This document shows, in pieces, positions 25,836 through 34,107 of a stretch of DNA of 41,244 bases. Numbering within the stretch: position 1 is the stretch's first letter; every line of letters begins with the position of its first letter. The stretch spans positions 1 through 41,244 of the forward strand of contig CAMIIP010000015.1 of the NCBI GenBank assembly GCA_946222285.1, in the 5' to 3' direction. A program made the position numbers and the translations under genes. This stretch comes from an uncultured Rothia sp. GTDB lineage: Bacteria > Actinomycetota > Actinomycetes > Actinomycetales > Micrococcaceae. Under the pieces are notes generated by a model, which saw only the letters and a program-made list of their open reading frames with translations, made no database searches and had not been told where the DNA came from.

Positions 25836-26740
25836 TGCTGGTCCTGCCTTTCTGCGGTGTGGCTGTAGGCAGCCACGAGGTTCTGTAAGGAAACGGGTGA
25901 TGCATCGACGCCAAGGGTGCTCGCGCAACGGGCGCGTTCGTCAGTTAGTTCAGCAGCGATGAGTGCCTGTGAACGTCCGCTCAGTGTTCGCTTGGTAGAG
26001 ACTGAATCTCCCCAACCATTTCGGGAGATATAAACCGAAACAGCGTCGTTGCTACCTGTGATTTCGTGAGCGAGGTAGCCGGCGTCGTCGGCAGGGGCAT
26101 CGAGGGCAATCTTGCCCTGATCTAACAAAATGATGTGATTGAGTAACGGTGCGATTTCGTCCACCAGGTGCGTGGAGATTACAAACGTGCGAGGGGACTC
26201 TGTGAAATCGCGGAGTACCAAATCGTAGAATTTCTGCCGAGCAACAGGGTCTAGCCCGGTGTAGGGCTCGTCCATGAGGGTGAGCTCGGCGCGTGAGGCT
26301 AATGCCACCGCAATACCGAGGGCAGACTTTTGTCCGTCGGAGAGCTTCTTTGCTTTGAGTTTGAGCGGAATATTGAATTCTTCGACAATCTCGCCAGCCA
26401 GGTCTGCATCCCAGTTAGGGTAGGCGATTGCCGCCATGCGAAGTACGTGGAGAACACGCGTATCGTCTGAATAAGTTTGACCGGTGCGCATCAAATGGGT
26501 TTTTGACAGTGCCGCCGAAGAGAATCCTTGGTCCCCAAAGAGCTCAATGGAGGTTCCGGTGTCGGTAGTGATTTGATTGATTAAAGCGGTCAACAGCGTG
26601 GTCTTGCCTGCGCCGTTTCGCCCAATCAGCCCGTAGATGGTCTCGGGATAGAGCTCAAAGCTAATTCGGTCGAGAACAGCAGAATCTTGGGTTCTAAAAC
26701 TTTTGGTCATGCGAGGAACCTGCACAATGGGAGAAGTCAT
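25832..26740 (-). CDS. ABC exporter ATPase of a GntR/YtrA-linked system
   Basis: A 302-aa cytosolic ATPase. It has Walker A GRNGAGKTTLL near residues 38-48, a signature reading LSDGQ instead of the usual LSGGQ, Walker B LTLMDEPYTGLD, and the switch region FVISTHLVDEIAPLL. The layout is that of CcmA/YtrB-type ATPases, which with a GntR regulator often export antimicrobial peptides or respond to cell-wall stress; that role is inference. It starts 5 nt behind the regulator and overlaps the permease gene by 4 nt. Confidence 0.9.
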   Translation of the reverse strand: MTSPIVQVPRMTKSFRTQDSAVLDRISFELYPETIYGLIGRNGAGKTTLLTALINQITTDTGTSIELFGDQGFSSAALSKTHLMRTGQTYSDDTRVLHVLRMAAIAYPNWDADLAGEIVEEFNIPLKLKAKKLSDGQKSALGIAVALASRAELTLMDEPYTGLDPVARQKFYDLVLRDFTESPRTFVISTHLVDEIAPLLNHIILLDQGKIALDAPADDAGYLAHEITGSNDAVSVYISRNGWGDSVSTKRTLSGRSQALIAAELTDERARCASTLGVDASPVSLQNLVAAYSHTAERQDQQ

Positions 26741-26745
26741 GTTCT

Positions 26746-27111
26746 TTAGTTCCCCTTTTCGAACGCGTCAGAAATTGCCGAAAGAACGTCGTCCTTGGTC
26801 ATGCCGAGAGTAACCGCCTCGTTCACCAGGGGGGAGATGTACGTGTTGATAAATTCTTGTCGGCCTTCGCTGAGAAGAATTGTTCGTGCACCCGTTGCAA
26901 CGAACATGCCAATACCTCTTTTCTTATAAATCACGCCCTGGGTAACCAGAATGTTGATGCTTTTATTGGCGGTTGCTGGATTGATGCGAAAGAATTCCGC
27001 AAATTCGTTGATGGAGGGGATCTGTGCTTCTTCGGGGTATGTGCCTTTGAGTATCTCTGCGGTGATGTGATCCGCGAGTTGCTGAAAGATCGGTTTGTCT
27101 CCGGTGAGCAA
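26746..27111 (-). CDS. GntR-family (YtrA-type) transcriptional regulator
   Basis: A 121-aa DNA-binding protein: a winged helix-turn-helix (KPIFQQLADHITAEILKGTYPEEAQIPSINEFAEFFRINPATANKSINILVTQGVIYKKRGIGMFV) followed by a short helical tail (TLGMTKDDVLSAISDAF), the size and shape of the YtrA subfamily. Such proteins repress their own ABC operon. The start is taken as TTG 27111 because AAAGGAGG lies 4 nt ahead; ATG 27126 in the same frame would bury that site and adds five residues. Operator-like palindromes lie immediately upstream. Confidence 0.88.
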   Translation of the reverse strand: MLTGDKPIFQQLADHITAEILKGTYPEEAQIPSINEFAEFFRINPATANKSINILVTQGVIYKKRGIGMFVATGARTILLSEGRQEFINTYISPLVNEAVTLGMTKDDVLSAISDAFEKGN

Positions 27112-27148
27112 GGTGCCTCCTTTCATACTGCCTATAGTTGAGCTAGTT

Positions 27149-27184
27149 AAGTAAGTTACTTGGTTAATTACTTATGTGATTAAC
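27149..27184. promoter_or_regulatory. Candidate operator of the GntR regulator
   Basis: Two adjacent palindromes: AAGTAA-G-TTACTT (27149-27161) and GTTAAT (27163-27168) with ATTAAC (27179-27184). They sit in the promoter region ahead of the regulator gene, where YtrA-type proteins usually bind their own operator. Confidence 0.55.
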
Positions 27185-27307
27185 CTATAGTCTGATGATG
27201 CTTCCCACAAGTACTTTCACGGAAAAACTTTTGCGCGGGTTCGTGTGCGGAGGCGCGTTGCATGAGCACTCATTGGCAGAAGAGAACCCCAGCCCCTGGC
27301 CATTCGA

Positions 27308-27313
27308 TACACT
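27308..27313 (+). promoter_or_regulatory. -10 box of a probable leaderless pyrE transcript
   Basis: TACACT ends seven nt before ATG 27321. This decides the pyrE start, because no ribosome binding site precedes that ATG. Confidence 0.45.
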
Positions 27314-27320
27314 GGAAACC

Positions 27321-27902
27321 ATGACTAAGCTTTCTGAAACCCTGCCCATCGAAGAAGCCCGCGAACGCCTGCGCCAGCTCATTACTGAACTCGCCGTCGT
27401 CCGCGGAAAAGTAACCCTTTCCTCCGGCAAAGAAGCTGACTATTACGTGGATCTTCGCCGCATCACCCTGCACCACGAAGCATCGCGCCTGGTTGGTCAG
27501 GTGATGCTCGACCTCCTCGATAGCGCGGGTATCGAATTCGATGCCGCAGGTGGACTCACTATGGGCGCTGACCCTGTTGGTCACGCCATCATGCGCTCTG
27601 CAGGAGACCAAGACCGCGCCATCGACACTTTCGTGGTGCGTAAGGCTCAGAAGTCCTACGGCATGGGACGCCAGGTAGAAGGCCCCAGCGTAGAAGGTCG
27701 CAACGTGGTTGCCGTTGAAGACACCTCCACCACCGGCGGCTCCGCGCTCACTGCAGTTGAAGCCCTCAAAAAGGCTGGCGCGAACGTGGTGGCAGTTGCC
27801 GTGATTGTTGATCGTGCAACCGGCGCCAAAGAGCACATTGAAGAAGTAGCCGGCGTACCCTGCCTCTACGCCTACTCCAAGACCGACCTCGGCCTTGACT
27901 AA
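27321..27902 (+). CDS. pyrE: Orotate phosphoribosyltransferase
   Basis: Makes orotidine 5'-phosphate from orotate and PRPP in pyrimidine synthesis. The 193-aa protein has KVTLSSGKEADYYVDLRR, the catalytic-loop region VVRKAQKSYGMGRQVEG, and the PRPP-binding motif VVAVEDTSTTGGSALTA. The start at 27321 (MTKLSETLPIEEAR) matches the usual family length; an in-frame extension back to 27195 has no family counterpart. No other pyrimidine gene is next to it. The RNA methylase starts 4 nt after its stop, so the two are cotranscribed. Confidence 0.94.
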   Translation: MTKLSETLPIEEARERLRQLITELAVVRGKVTLSSGKEADYYVDLRRITLHHEASRLVGQVMLDLLDSAGIEFDAAGGLTMGADPVGHAIMRSAGDQDRAIDTFVVRKAQKSYGMGRQVEGPSVEGRNVVAVEDTSTTGGSALTAVEALKKAGANVVAVAVIVDRATGAKEHIEEVAGVPCLYAYSKTDLGLD

Positions 27903-27906
27903 AAGT

Positions 27907-28620
27907 ATGCAAGAGGCGCACGAGAAGGACGGCGCCGTAACCCCCGCGCCAGACACCCCAACCCTAGAGACCGACGGCGCCGCCGCCGTCCAGTTTGAGC
28001 AGTCCGAACATAACGTGGGTGTAGGACCCTGGGAGGGTGAACTTCCCGAGGGCGATCACTGGGATCGCGAGCTACTGGCAAACGGTGACCGTCGCAACGT
28101 CGTTGATGGCTACCGCTACTGGAAGATGGAAGCCATTATTGCCGACCTCGATTCCAAGCGACACAACTTTCACGTAGCGATTGAGAACTGGCAGCATGAC
28201 CTCAACATCGGCACAGTGGTGCGTACCGCTAATGCTTTTCTGGCGAAAGAAGTGCATATTATCGGCAAAAAGCGCTGGAATCGTCGGGGTGCGATGGTTA
28301 CTGACCGCTACCAGCACGTGCGCCACCACCCCACCGTGGAGGAGTTCGTGCTCTGGGCGCAGGGGGAGGGGCTCACCATTATCGGCATCGATAATTTCCC
28401 TGACTCCAAGCAACTAGAGACCTATGATTTACCCGAAAACTGCGTGTTTGTTTTCGGGCAGGAAGGACCGGGGCTTTCCAACGAAGTGTATGAGGTTGCC
28501 CAAGACACCCTCAGCATTGAGCAGTACGGCTCCACCCGGTCGATGAACGCTGCCTCAGCTGCCGCCATCGCCATGCACGCCTGGATTCGTAAGTTTGAAT
28601 TTGGGCAGAGGGTTAACTAA
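27907..28620 (+). CDS. SpoU/TrmH-family (SPOUT) RNA 2'-O-methyltransferase
   Basis: A 237-aa enzyme using S-adenosylmethionine to methylate a ribose in tRNA or rRNA. After about 70 variable residues, the three SPOUT motifs are clear: DLNIGTVVRTANAF (motif 1, catalytic Arg), CVFVFGQEGPGLSNEV (motif 2) and SIEQYGSTRSMNAASAAAIAMHAW (motif 3). The target nucleotide is not predictable. ATG 27907 is used; TTG 27895, overlapping pyrE, is the alternative. A palindromic element starts 12 nt behind the stop. Confidence 0.9.
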   Translation: MQEAHEKDGAVTPAPDTPTLETDGAAAVQFEQSEHNVGVGPWEGELPEGDHWDRELLANGDRRNVVDGYRYWKMEAIIADLDSKRHNFHVAIENWQHDLNIGTVVRTANAFLAKEVHIIGKKRWNRRGAMVTDRYQHVRHHPTVEEFVLWAQGEGLTIIGIDNFPDSKQLETYDLPENCVFVFGQEGPGLSNEVYEVAQDTLSIEQYGSTRSMNAASAAAIAMHAWIRKFEFGQRVN

Positions 28621-28631
28621 AACATCTGCCT

Positions 28632-28693
28632 CCGCGTGAGTTAGTGCCCTCAAATGGGTAGTAATACCCATCCAAGGGCACTAATTCACGCGG
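28632..28693. repeat. Palindromic intergenic element, family A, copy 1
   Basis: A 62-bp imperfect palindrome: outer 19-bp arms (28632-28650 and 28675-28693, one mismatch, containing CGTGAGTTAGTGCCCT) and inner arms ATGGGTA/TACCCAT. It shares its plan and much of its sequence with 30234-30291. There is no T-run. It lies 12 nt behind the RNA methylase stop. Confidence 0.8.
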
Positions 28694-28774
28694 ACGCGAT
28701 ATGCTCCCGCTTATAGTCTTCCCTCCCCAGAAGGTATAGCCTGGCTAAAGACTAAATACGATAGCGGAGGGTAT

Positions 28775-30220
28775 ATGAATCAGCAGCAAACAGTAGAAGC
28801 TCAACCAAGAAAACTTCTCTCAGCTTTGCTGGTTCCCCTCTTTATGGCGCTGATGGCGGTTTCCGTGGTCAACGTGGCGCTGGCTCCCATGGGCACTTCG
28901 CTCAACGCAACCTCTAGCGAGACTCAGTGGGTTGTTTCCGGTTACGCGCTCGCCTTCGGGGTGCCTCTGGTCGCTGCCGGACGTTTTGGCGATGCTACCG
29001 GACGACGCCGCGTGTTCGTCTGGGGCGTCGGACTCTTCACGGTGGGGTCGTTGTTGAGTGGTCTGGCACCTACTATCGAGATTTTGATTGCCGCGCGTGT
29101 GTTGCAAGGGCTTGGCTCCGGACTTTTGAATCCCCAGACTACGGGCATTATTCAGCAGAACTTCACCGGTCAGGCGCGTGCACGTGCCTACGGAATGTTT
29201 GGTACGGTAGTGGCGCTGGCTGTGATTGTTGGTCCGGTTTTGGGCGGTTTCCTCATTCAAATTTTTGGCGATTCCCTGGGCTGGCGCATGATGTTCCTCA
29301 TCAATGTGCCTATTGGTTTGTTGGGCATTTTCTTGAGTTTCAAGTGGCTCCCCAATGACCGCTTGCGTGCCGATACCGACACCGCTGCTACGCGCCGTCG
29401 TCTCGATTTGGATCCGGTGGGCATGGCAACTTTGGCGCTGGCAACCCTTGCTATCTTGCTACCGTTTGTTCAGCGCAGCGACAGTCTATGGATTTGGGCG
29501 GCTTTACCTCTAGGGCTCGCGCTCACTGTTTTCTTCGTGATGTGGGAGAACCGTTATAAGAAAGCAGGGCGGCCTCCGATGGTGGACATGGACCTTGTGC
29601 GTCGTCCCGCTTTCCGCAACGGTATTCTCATCGTGACTCTCTATTTTTTGGGCAATACCAGCGTGTGGCTGATTGTGCCGATTTACTTGCAGACACATTT
29701 ACATCAAAGTGCACTTATTGCGGCGGGTATTGGCATACCGTCGGCGCTTCTTTCTGCCTTCGCTGCCCCCTGGGCGGGCAAGCGTGTGCTCAAAGCTGGT
29801 AGGCGCATGATCATTGCAGGTTTTCTTTTTTCCATGACTTCTATTGCCGCTACCATGCTCATGATTAACCCGGTGGAGTCGGGGGCAGTTCCGTTGTGGG
29901 CGCTCGCTATCTCATTAATGTTCCTGGGTATCGGCGGCGGTTTAACGATTTCTCCTAATCAGACGCTCACCCTCAAGTCGGTTGAGGTTCAAAATAGTGG
30001 AGTTGCAGGCGGAATTCTTTCGCTGGGTCAGCGTATGGGCACAGCTATTGGTACCGCTCTGATTCCTAGCATTATGTACGGGTTAGTGGACTCCGGGGCT
30101 CATTGGAATATTGGTTTCGCCGCCGCCTTTGCTGGGATTTTGGTGCTCTTGGTAGCAGGTCTAACCGTAACAATCATTGATCGACGCCGCGAGGTGGCTG
30201 AGGAGCGCAAGATTGAGTAA
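28775..30220 (+). CDS. MFS exporter of the DHA2 (EmrB/QacA) family
   Basis: A 481-aa inner-membrane proton-coupled efflux protein with about 14 spans. Motif A is present as GRFGDATGRRRVF between TM2 and TM3 and motif C as VIVGPVLGGFLI in TM5; SSETQWVVSGYALAFG is the typical DHA2 opening after TM1. The likely cargo is drugs or toxic compounds, but it cannot be named. The ATG at 28775 follows GGAGGGTAT. It is a single gene bracketed by two copies of a palindromic element. Confidence 0.92.
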   Translation: MNQQQTVEAQPRKLLSALLVPLFMALMAVSVVNVALAPMGTSLNATSSETQWVVSGYALAFGVPLVAAGRFGDATGRRRVFVWGVGLFTVGSLLSGLAPTIEILIAARVLQGLGSGLLNPQTTGIIQQNFTGQARARAYGMFGTVVALAVIVGPVLGGFLIQIFGDSLGWRMMFLINVPIGLLGIFLSFKWLPNDRLRADTDTAATRRRLDLDPVGMATLALATLAILLPFVQRSDSLWIWAALPLGLALTVFFVMWENRYKKAGRPPMVDMDLVRRPAFRNGILIVTLYFLGNTSVWLIVPIYLQTHLHQSALIAAGIGIPSALLSAFAAPWAGKRVLKAGRRMIIAGFLFSMTSIAATMLMINPVESGAVPLWALAISLMFLGIGGGLTISPNQTLTLKSVEVQNSGVAGGILSLGQRMGTAIGTALIPSIMYGLVDSGAHWNIGFAAAFAGILVLLVAGLTVTIIDRRREVAEERKIE

Positions 30221-30233
30221 TCTCGCGGAGGCG

Positions 30234-30291
30234 GCGTGAGTTGCTGCCCTTAAGCGGGTGCTACTACCCCGCTGAGGGCAGTAACTCACGC
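30234..30291. repeat. Palindromic intergenic element, family A, copy 2
   Basis: Outer 17-bp arms (30234-30250 and 30275-30291, one mismatch, GCGTGAGTTGCTGCCCT) and inner AGCGGG/CCCGCT arms. It begins 14 nt behind the MFS stop codon and shares GCGTGAGTT, TGCCCT and TCACGC blocks with 28632-28693. Confidence 0.8.
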
Positions 30292-30559
30292 TATGGCTGC
30301 AGGGCTACTCTTGACCCCTTTCCGAGATGTGGGTATTTTGACCTATAAAATCGGAAATGCCACACAATAGTCTGGTATTGAGTGGGTTTATGTGTGAAAT
30401 GGGCGGGGAATAACCCTTTAGTTTGCCTACCAACTTGGTAGAATTGACAGTAGATGAGCACCGCGCTCTTCAGTGGTTTTTGCCCATGGTTTTCGCGCGC
30501 AGTGCTTTATTGAAGAAACTGCCAAAACGGTGGTTTACATTCGACCTCAAGGAGTCAGC

Positions 30560-31582
30560 ATGCCTATTGCAACCCCGGAAAAATATGCAGAAATGCTCGA
30601 AAACGCTAAGTCCAAAGGCTTCGCGTACCCAGCAATTAATGTCACCTCTTCGCAGACCCTCAACGCAGCTCTTCAGGGCTTCGCAGAAGCAGCCTCAGAC
30701 GGCATTGTTCAGGCATCCACCGGCGGCGCAGCTTATTGGTCCGGCTCATCCAAGAAAGACATGGTTGCTGGCTCCCTCGCATTCGCAGCGTACGCACGCG
30801 AAGTTGCTAAGCAGTACGACGTCAATATTGCCCTGCACACCGATCACTGCCCCGAAGATAAGCTAGACGGCTTTGTTCTGCCCCTCATCGAAGAGTCCGA
30901 GAAGGCTGTCGCTCGGGGCGAAGACCCCATCTTCAACTCTCATATGTGGGATGGTTCAGCAATTGAGCTTGACCGTAACCTCGAAATTGCTCAGCAGTTG
31001 ATTGCTCGCACTTCGAAGAACCACCAGATTCTTGAGGTAGAAATTGGTGCAGTGGGCGGCGAAGAAGACGGCGTTGAAGGCGCTATTGACGATTCGCTTT
31101 ACACCACCGTTGAAGACGCTATCAAGACCGTTGAGGCTATCGGCCTGGGCGAAAAGGGCACCTACATGGCTGCTCTGACTTTCGGCAACGTTCACGGCGT
31201 GTACAAGCCCGGTAACGTTCACCTGCGCCCCGAACTGCTCAAGCAGATTCAGGACGAAGTGGGCGCTAAGTATGGCAAAGACAAGCCCTTCTACCTGGTC
31301 TTCCACGGCGGTTCAGGTTCTACTGCTCAGGAAATCGCTGACGCGGTTTCTTACGGTGTTATCAAGATGAACGTTGATACCGACACTCAGTATGCTTACA
31401 CCCGCCCTGTTGCCGGTCACATGCTGGCTAACTACGACGGCGTCCTCAAGGTTGATGGCGAAGTTGGCAACAAGAAGCTTTACGACCCCCGTGTTTGGGG
31501 CGCTAAGGCTGAGGCTGGTATGGCTGCTCGCGTGGTTGAAGCGGCACAGCAGCTTGGCTCGGTAGGTACTTCTGTAAAGTAA
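30560..31582 (+). CDS. fba: Class II fructose-bisphosphate aldolase
   Basis: Zinc enzyme cleaving fructose 1,6-bisphosphate to two triose phosphates in glycolysis, and the reverse in gluconeogenesis. The 340-aa protein has ALHTDHCPED with the metal/catalytic His and Asp, FNSHMWDGSA, VHGVYKPGNVHLRPE with a zinc His, and FHGGSGSTAQEI, whose His and Ser complete the active site. Length fits the class IIA branch. The ATG at 30560 is set by AAGGAGTCAGC immediately upstream; a longer frame back to 30473 would cover that site. A terminator begins 15 nt after the stop. Confidence 0.96.
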   Translation: MPIATPEKYAEMLENAKSKGFAYPAINVTSSQTLNAALQGFAEAASDGIVQASTGGAAYWSGSSKKDMVAGSLAFAAYAREVAKQYDVNIALHTDHCPEDKLDGFVLPLIEESEKAVARGEDPIFNSHMWDGSAIELDRNLEIAQQLIARTSKNHQILEVEIGAVGGEEDGVEGAIDDSLYTTVEDAIKTVEAIGLGEKGTYMAALTFGNVHGVYKPGNVHLRPELLKQIQDEVGAKYGKDKPFYLVFHGGSGSTAQEIADAVSYGVIKMNVDTDTQYAYTRPVAGHMLANYDGVLKVDGEVGNKKLYDPRVWGAKAEAGMAARVVEAAQQLGSVGTSVK

Positions 31583-31597
31583 GCTTTTTAGCTTGTG

Positions 31598-31631
31598 AAA
31601 GCCCGTCTCCAACGAAGGGGGCGGGCTTTTT
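31598..31631 (+). terminator. Rho-independent terminator behind fba
   Basis: AAAGCCCG pairs with CGGGCTTTTT, with extra CTCC/GGGG pairing inside and a TTTTT tail. Confidence 0.85.
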
Positions 31632-31865
31632 GTATGCGGGCAGATTCTTTTTGTTCTCGGACAGGTAGAGCTATTTGGCAAAGGATTCGGCATCACGTGG
31701 GCTCGTCTGGCTCGTGCTGTCAGCAAATCAAAAACCACCGTTCGGCACTATCTCGCAGTTTTGGAAGAGCAGGGGCTCCTTCTGTGTCTTTCATCGCGCC
31801 CTCTCAGGGTGAAGCTTAGTCAAGCCGGCAATGAGCTTCTTTTTCCTCCTGCGCAAACTCGGTAG
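31632..31865 (+). pseudogene. Relic of a helix-turn-helix protein
   Basis: An open frame without any ATG, GTG or TTG before its recognisable part reads WARLARAVSKSKTTVRHYLAVLEEQGLLLCLSSRPLRVKLSQAGNELLF and stops at 31863. The text looks like a winged helix-turn-helix of the DNA-binding type with its 5' part missing, replaced by the fba terminator. It is probably a decayed gene, and I cannot name the family. The start of DUF3151 lies 40 nt further on. Confidence 0.35.
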
Positions 31866-31905
31866 CATGGGAACTGTTACGAACGTGAAAGATAAGGTAT
31901 TTAGT

Positions 31906-32331
31906 ATGTCACTTGCAGGTAAGAATCTTTTGGATGGGCCAGCGCCCACCTTCCTCCCCAAAGAAGCTGAGCTGGAAAACCGTATTCAGTCTGAGGAGCC
32001 GGCGATTGAAATCGTCAAGGACTTCCCCAAATCACCTCTGGCATGGGCAAACCTTGCTGCAGAAACCGATGAGGGCGACGTCATTCAGCGTTACGCCTAT
32101 GCCCGCGTGGGCTACCATCGCGGGCTAGATGCTCTGCGTGGCAACGGCTGGAAAGGGCACGGTCCCATACCTTTCTCCCACGAACCCAACCGCGGTTTTC
32201 TTAAGGCGCTTTATCTTTTGGGTAATGCTGCGGCAGAGATTGGCGAGGACGACGAAGCTGAGCGTATCGCTAAATTCCTCGACGATTCAGACCCCACGGC
32301 TAAGGAACAGCTAGAAAACGCTTCGAAATAG
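31906..32331 (+). CDS. DUF3151-family protein
   Basis: A 141-aa soluble protein of an actinobacterial family of unknown function. Typical text: KNLLDGPAPTFLP at the start, SPLAWANLAAE and AYARVGYHRGLDALRGNGWKGHGPIPFSHEPNRGFLKAL in the centre. DUF3151 genes are often found beside fba in actinobacteria (from memory), as here, which hints at a role tied to central carbon metabolism. ATG 31906 follows GATAAGG; an earlier ATG at 31867 is possible. Confidence 0.85.
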   Translation: MSLAGKNLLDGPAPTFLPKEAELENRIQSEEPAIEIVKDFPKSPLAWANLAAETDEGDVIQRYAYARVGYHRGLDALRGNGWKGHGPIPFSHEPNRGFLKALYLLGNAAAEIGEDDEAERIAKFLDDSDPTAKEQLENASK

Positions 32332-32362
32332 ATTCTGGAATAGTAGCTCCCGAACCATAAAA

Positions 32363-32396
32363 ATAATCCCCACACCTTTAACGGTGTGGGGATTAT
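32363..32396. terminator. Bidirectional terminator between DUF3151 and alanine dehydrogenase
   Basis: A perfect 14-bp stem (ATAATCCCCACACC at 32363-32376 with its complement at 32383-32396) and a 6-nt loop. The minus-strand side is followed by TTTTTATGG, a good tail for the alanine dehydrogenase gene. Confidence 0.85.
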
Positions 32397-32416
32397 CTTA
32401 TGCTCTTACCCGCGTG

Positions 32417-33508
32417 TTACTTCGCTGCTGGAAGGTCGGGAAATACGTCTGCGACACCTGCGAAAGTAATCTTGCCGGCGTCGGTATTGAGACCGAGCTG
32501 CAGGGCTGGGTCAGCATCGAGTGCTTCGCGGACACCCTCTGCCAGGCGCAGAACGTAGGGCAGGGTAGCGTCGGTGAGAGCGATGGTTGACGTGCGGGGC
32601 ACAGCACCTGGCATGTTAGCTACGCAGTAGTGGCGAATGCCGTCTACCTCGTAGATGGGATCTGCATAGGTAGTAGGGCGGGAAGTCTCGAAGCAACCGC
32701 CCTGGTCGATAGCAACGTCAATGAGTAGCGCATCTGACTTGAGAATCTTGAGGTCTTCACGGCTGATAACGTGTGGTGCTTTTGCGCCGGGAATTAGAAC
32801 GGAGCCGATAATGACGTCCGCTTCCTGAATTTCGCGGCGGATATTTGCGGGGGTAGAAGTGAGCACACGTGCCGAGGAGCCAAACTGATCGGACAGCTCA
32901 CGCACTCGAGGGCCGTAGCCTTCAAGAATAGTGACTTCTGCGCCCAGGCCAACGCTGAGTTTTGCTGCCTGAGTACCTACGTTGCCGCCACCAATGACGA
33001 CGACGCGTGCTGGAGCCACGCCGGGAACACCACCGAGGAGGACGCCGGGACCGCCCTGGGTGCCGAGAAGGTACTGCGCCGCGGCACCTGCTGCCAGACG
33101 TCCTGCGACCTCACTCATGGGAAGAAGTAGGGGGAGCGCGCGACCGTTGCGAACGGTCTCGTAGGCAATCGCGCGAGTCTTGGAGCTGATAAGTGCCTCG
33201 GTCAGGTGCTTATCCGCAGCAAGGTGCAGATAGGTGAAAACGGTAAGGTCTTCACGAAGGAAGTCATACTCAGCTTCAATAGGTTCTTTGACCTTAACGA
33301 GAAGCTCTGCCTTGCCCCAGGCATCTTTCTGAGAAACGAGGGTAGCACCTGCCTTCTCATATTCTTCGTTGGAGAAACCAGCGCCGAGACCGGCGTCCTT
33401 TTCAACAAAAACTTCGTGCCCGTTCTGAGCCAGTGCGAAAACTCCATCGGGAGTCATGCCTACGCGCTGTTCCTGGGGCTTAATTTCGCGAGGTACGCCA
33501 ATGCGCAT
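32417..33508 (-). CDS. ald: Alanine dehydrogenase
   Basis: NAD-dependent interconversion of L-alanine with pyruvate and ammonia. The 363-aa protein begins MRIGVPREIKPQEQRVGMTPDGV, carries KVKEPIEAEYDFLREDLTVFTYLHLA with the catalytic Lys and His, and the nucleotide-binding fold VVVIGGGNVGTQAAKLSVGLGAEVTI; GGCFETSRPTTYADP and CVANMPGAVPRTST complete the family pattern. ATG 33508 has GGAG 7 nt upstream; ATG 33520 is less likely. A promoter lies about 40 nt upstream. Confidence 0.95.
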   Translation of the reverse strand: MRIGVPREIKPQEQRVGMTPDGVFALAQNGHEVFVEKDAGLGAGFSNEEYEKAGATLVSQKDAWGKAELLVKVKEPIEAEYDFLREDLTVFTYLHLAADKHLTEALISSKTRAIAYETVRNGRALPLLLPMSEVAGRLAAGAAAQYLLGTQGGPGVLLGGVPGVAPARVVVIGGGNVGTQAAKLSVGLGAEVTILEGYGPRVRELSDQFGSSARVLTSTPANIRREIQEADVIIGSVLIPGAKAPHVISREDLKILKSDALLIDVAIDQGGCFETSRPTTYADPIYEVDGIRHYCVANMPGAVPRTSTIALTDATLPYVLRLAEGVREALDADPALQLGLNTDAGKITFAGVADVFPDLPAAK

Positions 33509-33547
33509 TCTTATCTCCACATCACATCGTTGGGGTAGTGGTTTGCT

Positions 33548-33577
33548 CTATAATCCTCTCGCAAAATTGAGTGTAAA
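33548..33577 (-). promoter_or_regulatory. Promoter of alanine dehydrogenase
   Basis: On the minus strand TTTACA (33572-33577) and TTATAG (33548-33553) are 18 nt apart, about 40 nt before the start codon, which leaves room for the visible ribosome binding site. Confidence 0.5.
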
Positions 33578-33599
33578 CCAACTTTGGGAAGCTGGAGAT

Positions 33600-34001
33600 T
33601 CACTCAGAGTCTACCTGCTCATAGTGTTCTTGCTGGTCATGCTGAAAATGAGCGCTACGAGGTTCTTTGTAGACCCAGGGGGAGAGGTATCTGATGAGAA
33701 GCATGTGTACGATACCAACGACGATACATATAGCCCATATGAGATGCTGAAAGAATATAAAGCTACTGATGAGAAACGCGATAAATATAAATAACGCAAA
33801 GTAAAACCAAACGGTTTTATATGGGTCAGTGCGTTTGAGGTCGTAGTGCAGTTCCCATATAGAAGACTGTCCAAAAATGGCTTGGATAATCCAAAGACTT
33901 GGAAGAAAAATAAGGAAGGGCGGAAGGTTTAGAGGTAATTCAATTTTTGTTATCCAGGGAATAGCGGCATAAATTACCCAAAAACTATCGCTCCAGACCA
34001 A
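33600..34001 (-). CDS. Small hypothetical membrane protein
   Basis: A 133-aa protein with about four hydrophobic segments (WVIYAAIPWITKIEL, PPFLIFLPSLWIIQAIFG, VWFYFALFIFIAFLISSFIFF, LIWAICIVVGIVHMLLIRYL) and a polar tail with several His. I do not recognise the family. Its layout resembles that of the protein encoded just upstream (34108-34503), so the two could be paralogs. The start (TTG at 34001) is weak, with no good ribosome binding site. The AT-rich codons differ from neighbouring housekeeping genes. Confidence 0.5.
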   Translation of the reverse strand: MVWSDSFWVIYAAIPWITKIELPLNLPPFLIFLPSLWIIQAIFGQSSIWELHYDLKRTDPYKTVWFYFALFIFIAFLISSFIFFQHLIWAICIVVGIVHMLLIRYLSPWVYKEPRSAHFQHDQQEHYEQVDSE

Positions 34002-34107
34002 GTACTACCCGACCGGAGAACTTTAATATCATTGGTTATCGTATGTGACTTAGCCATGCTGATCTTAAAATCCTTTTCACATATTGCGTGTTTTCTCGGT
34101 GAATCTA

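Noticed and set aside
27195..27320. N-terminal extension of pyrE from 27195
   Set aside because: It has no counterpart in the family, and a -10 box points to a leaderless start at 27321.
30473..30559. N-terminal extension of fba
   Set aside because: The ribosome binding site AAGGAG lies directly before ATG 30560 and family proteins start there.
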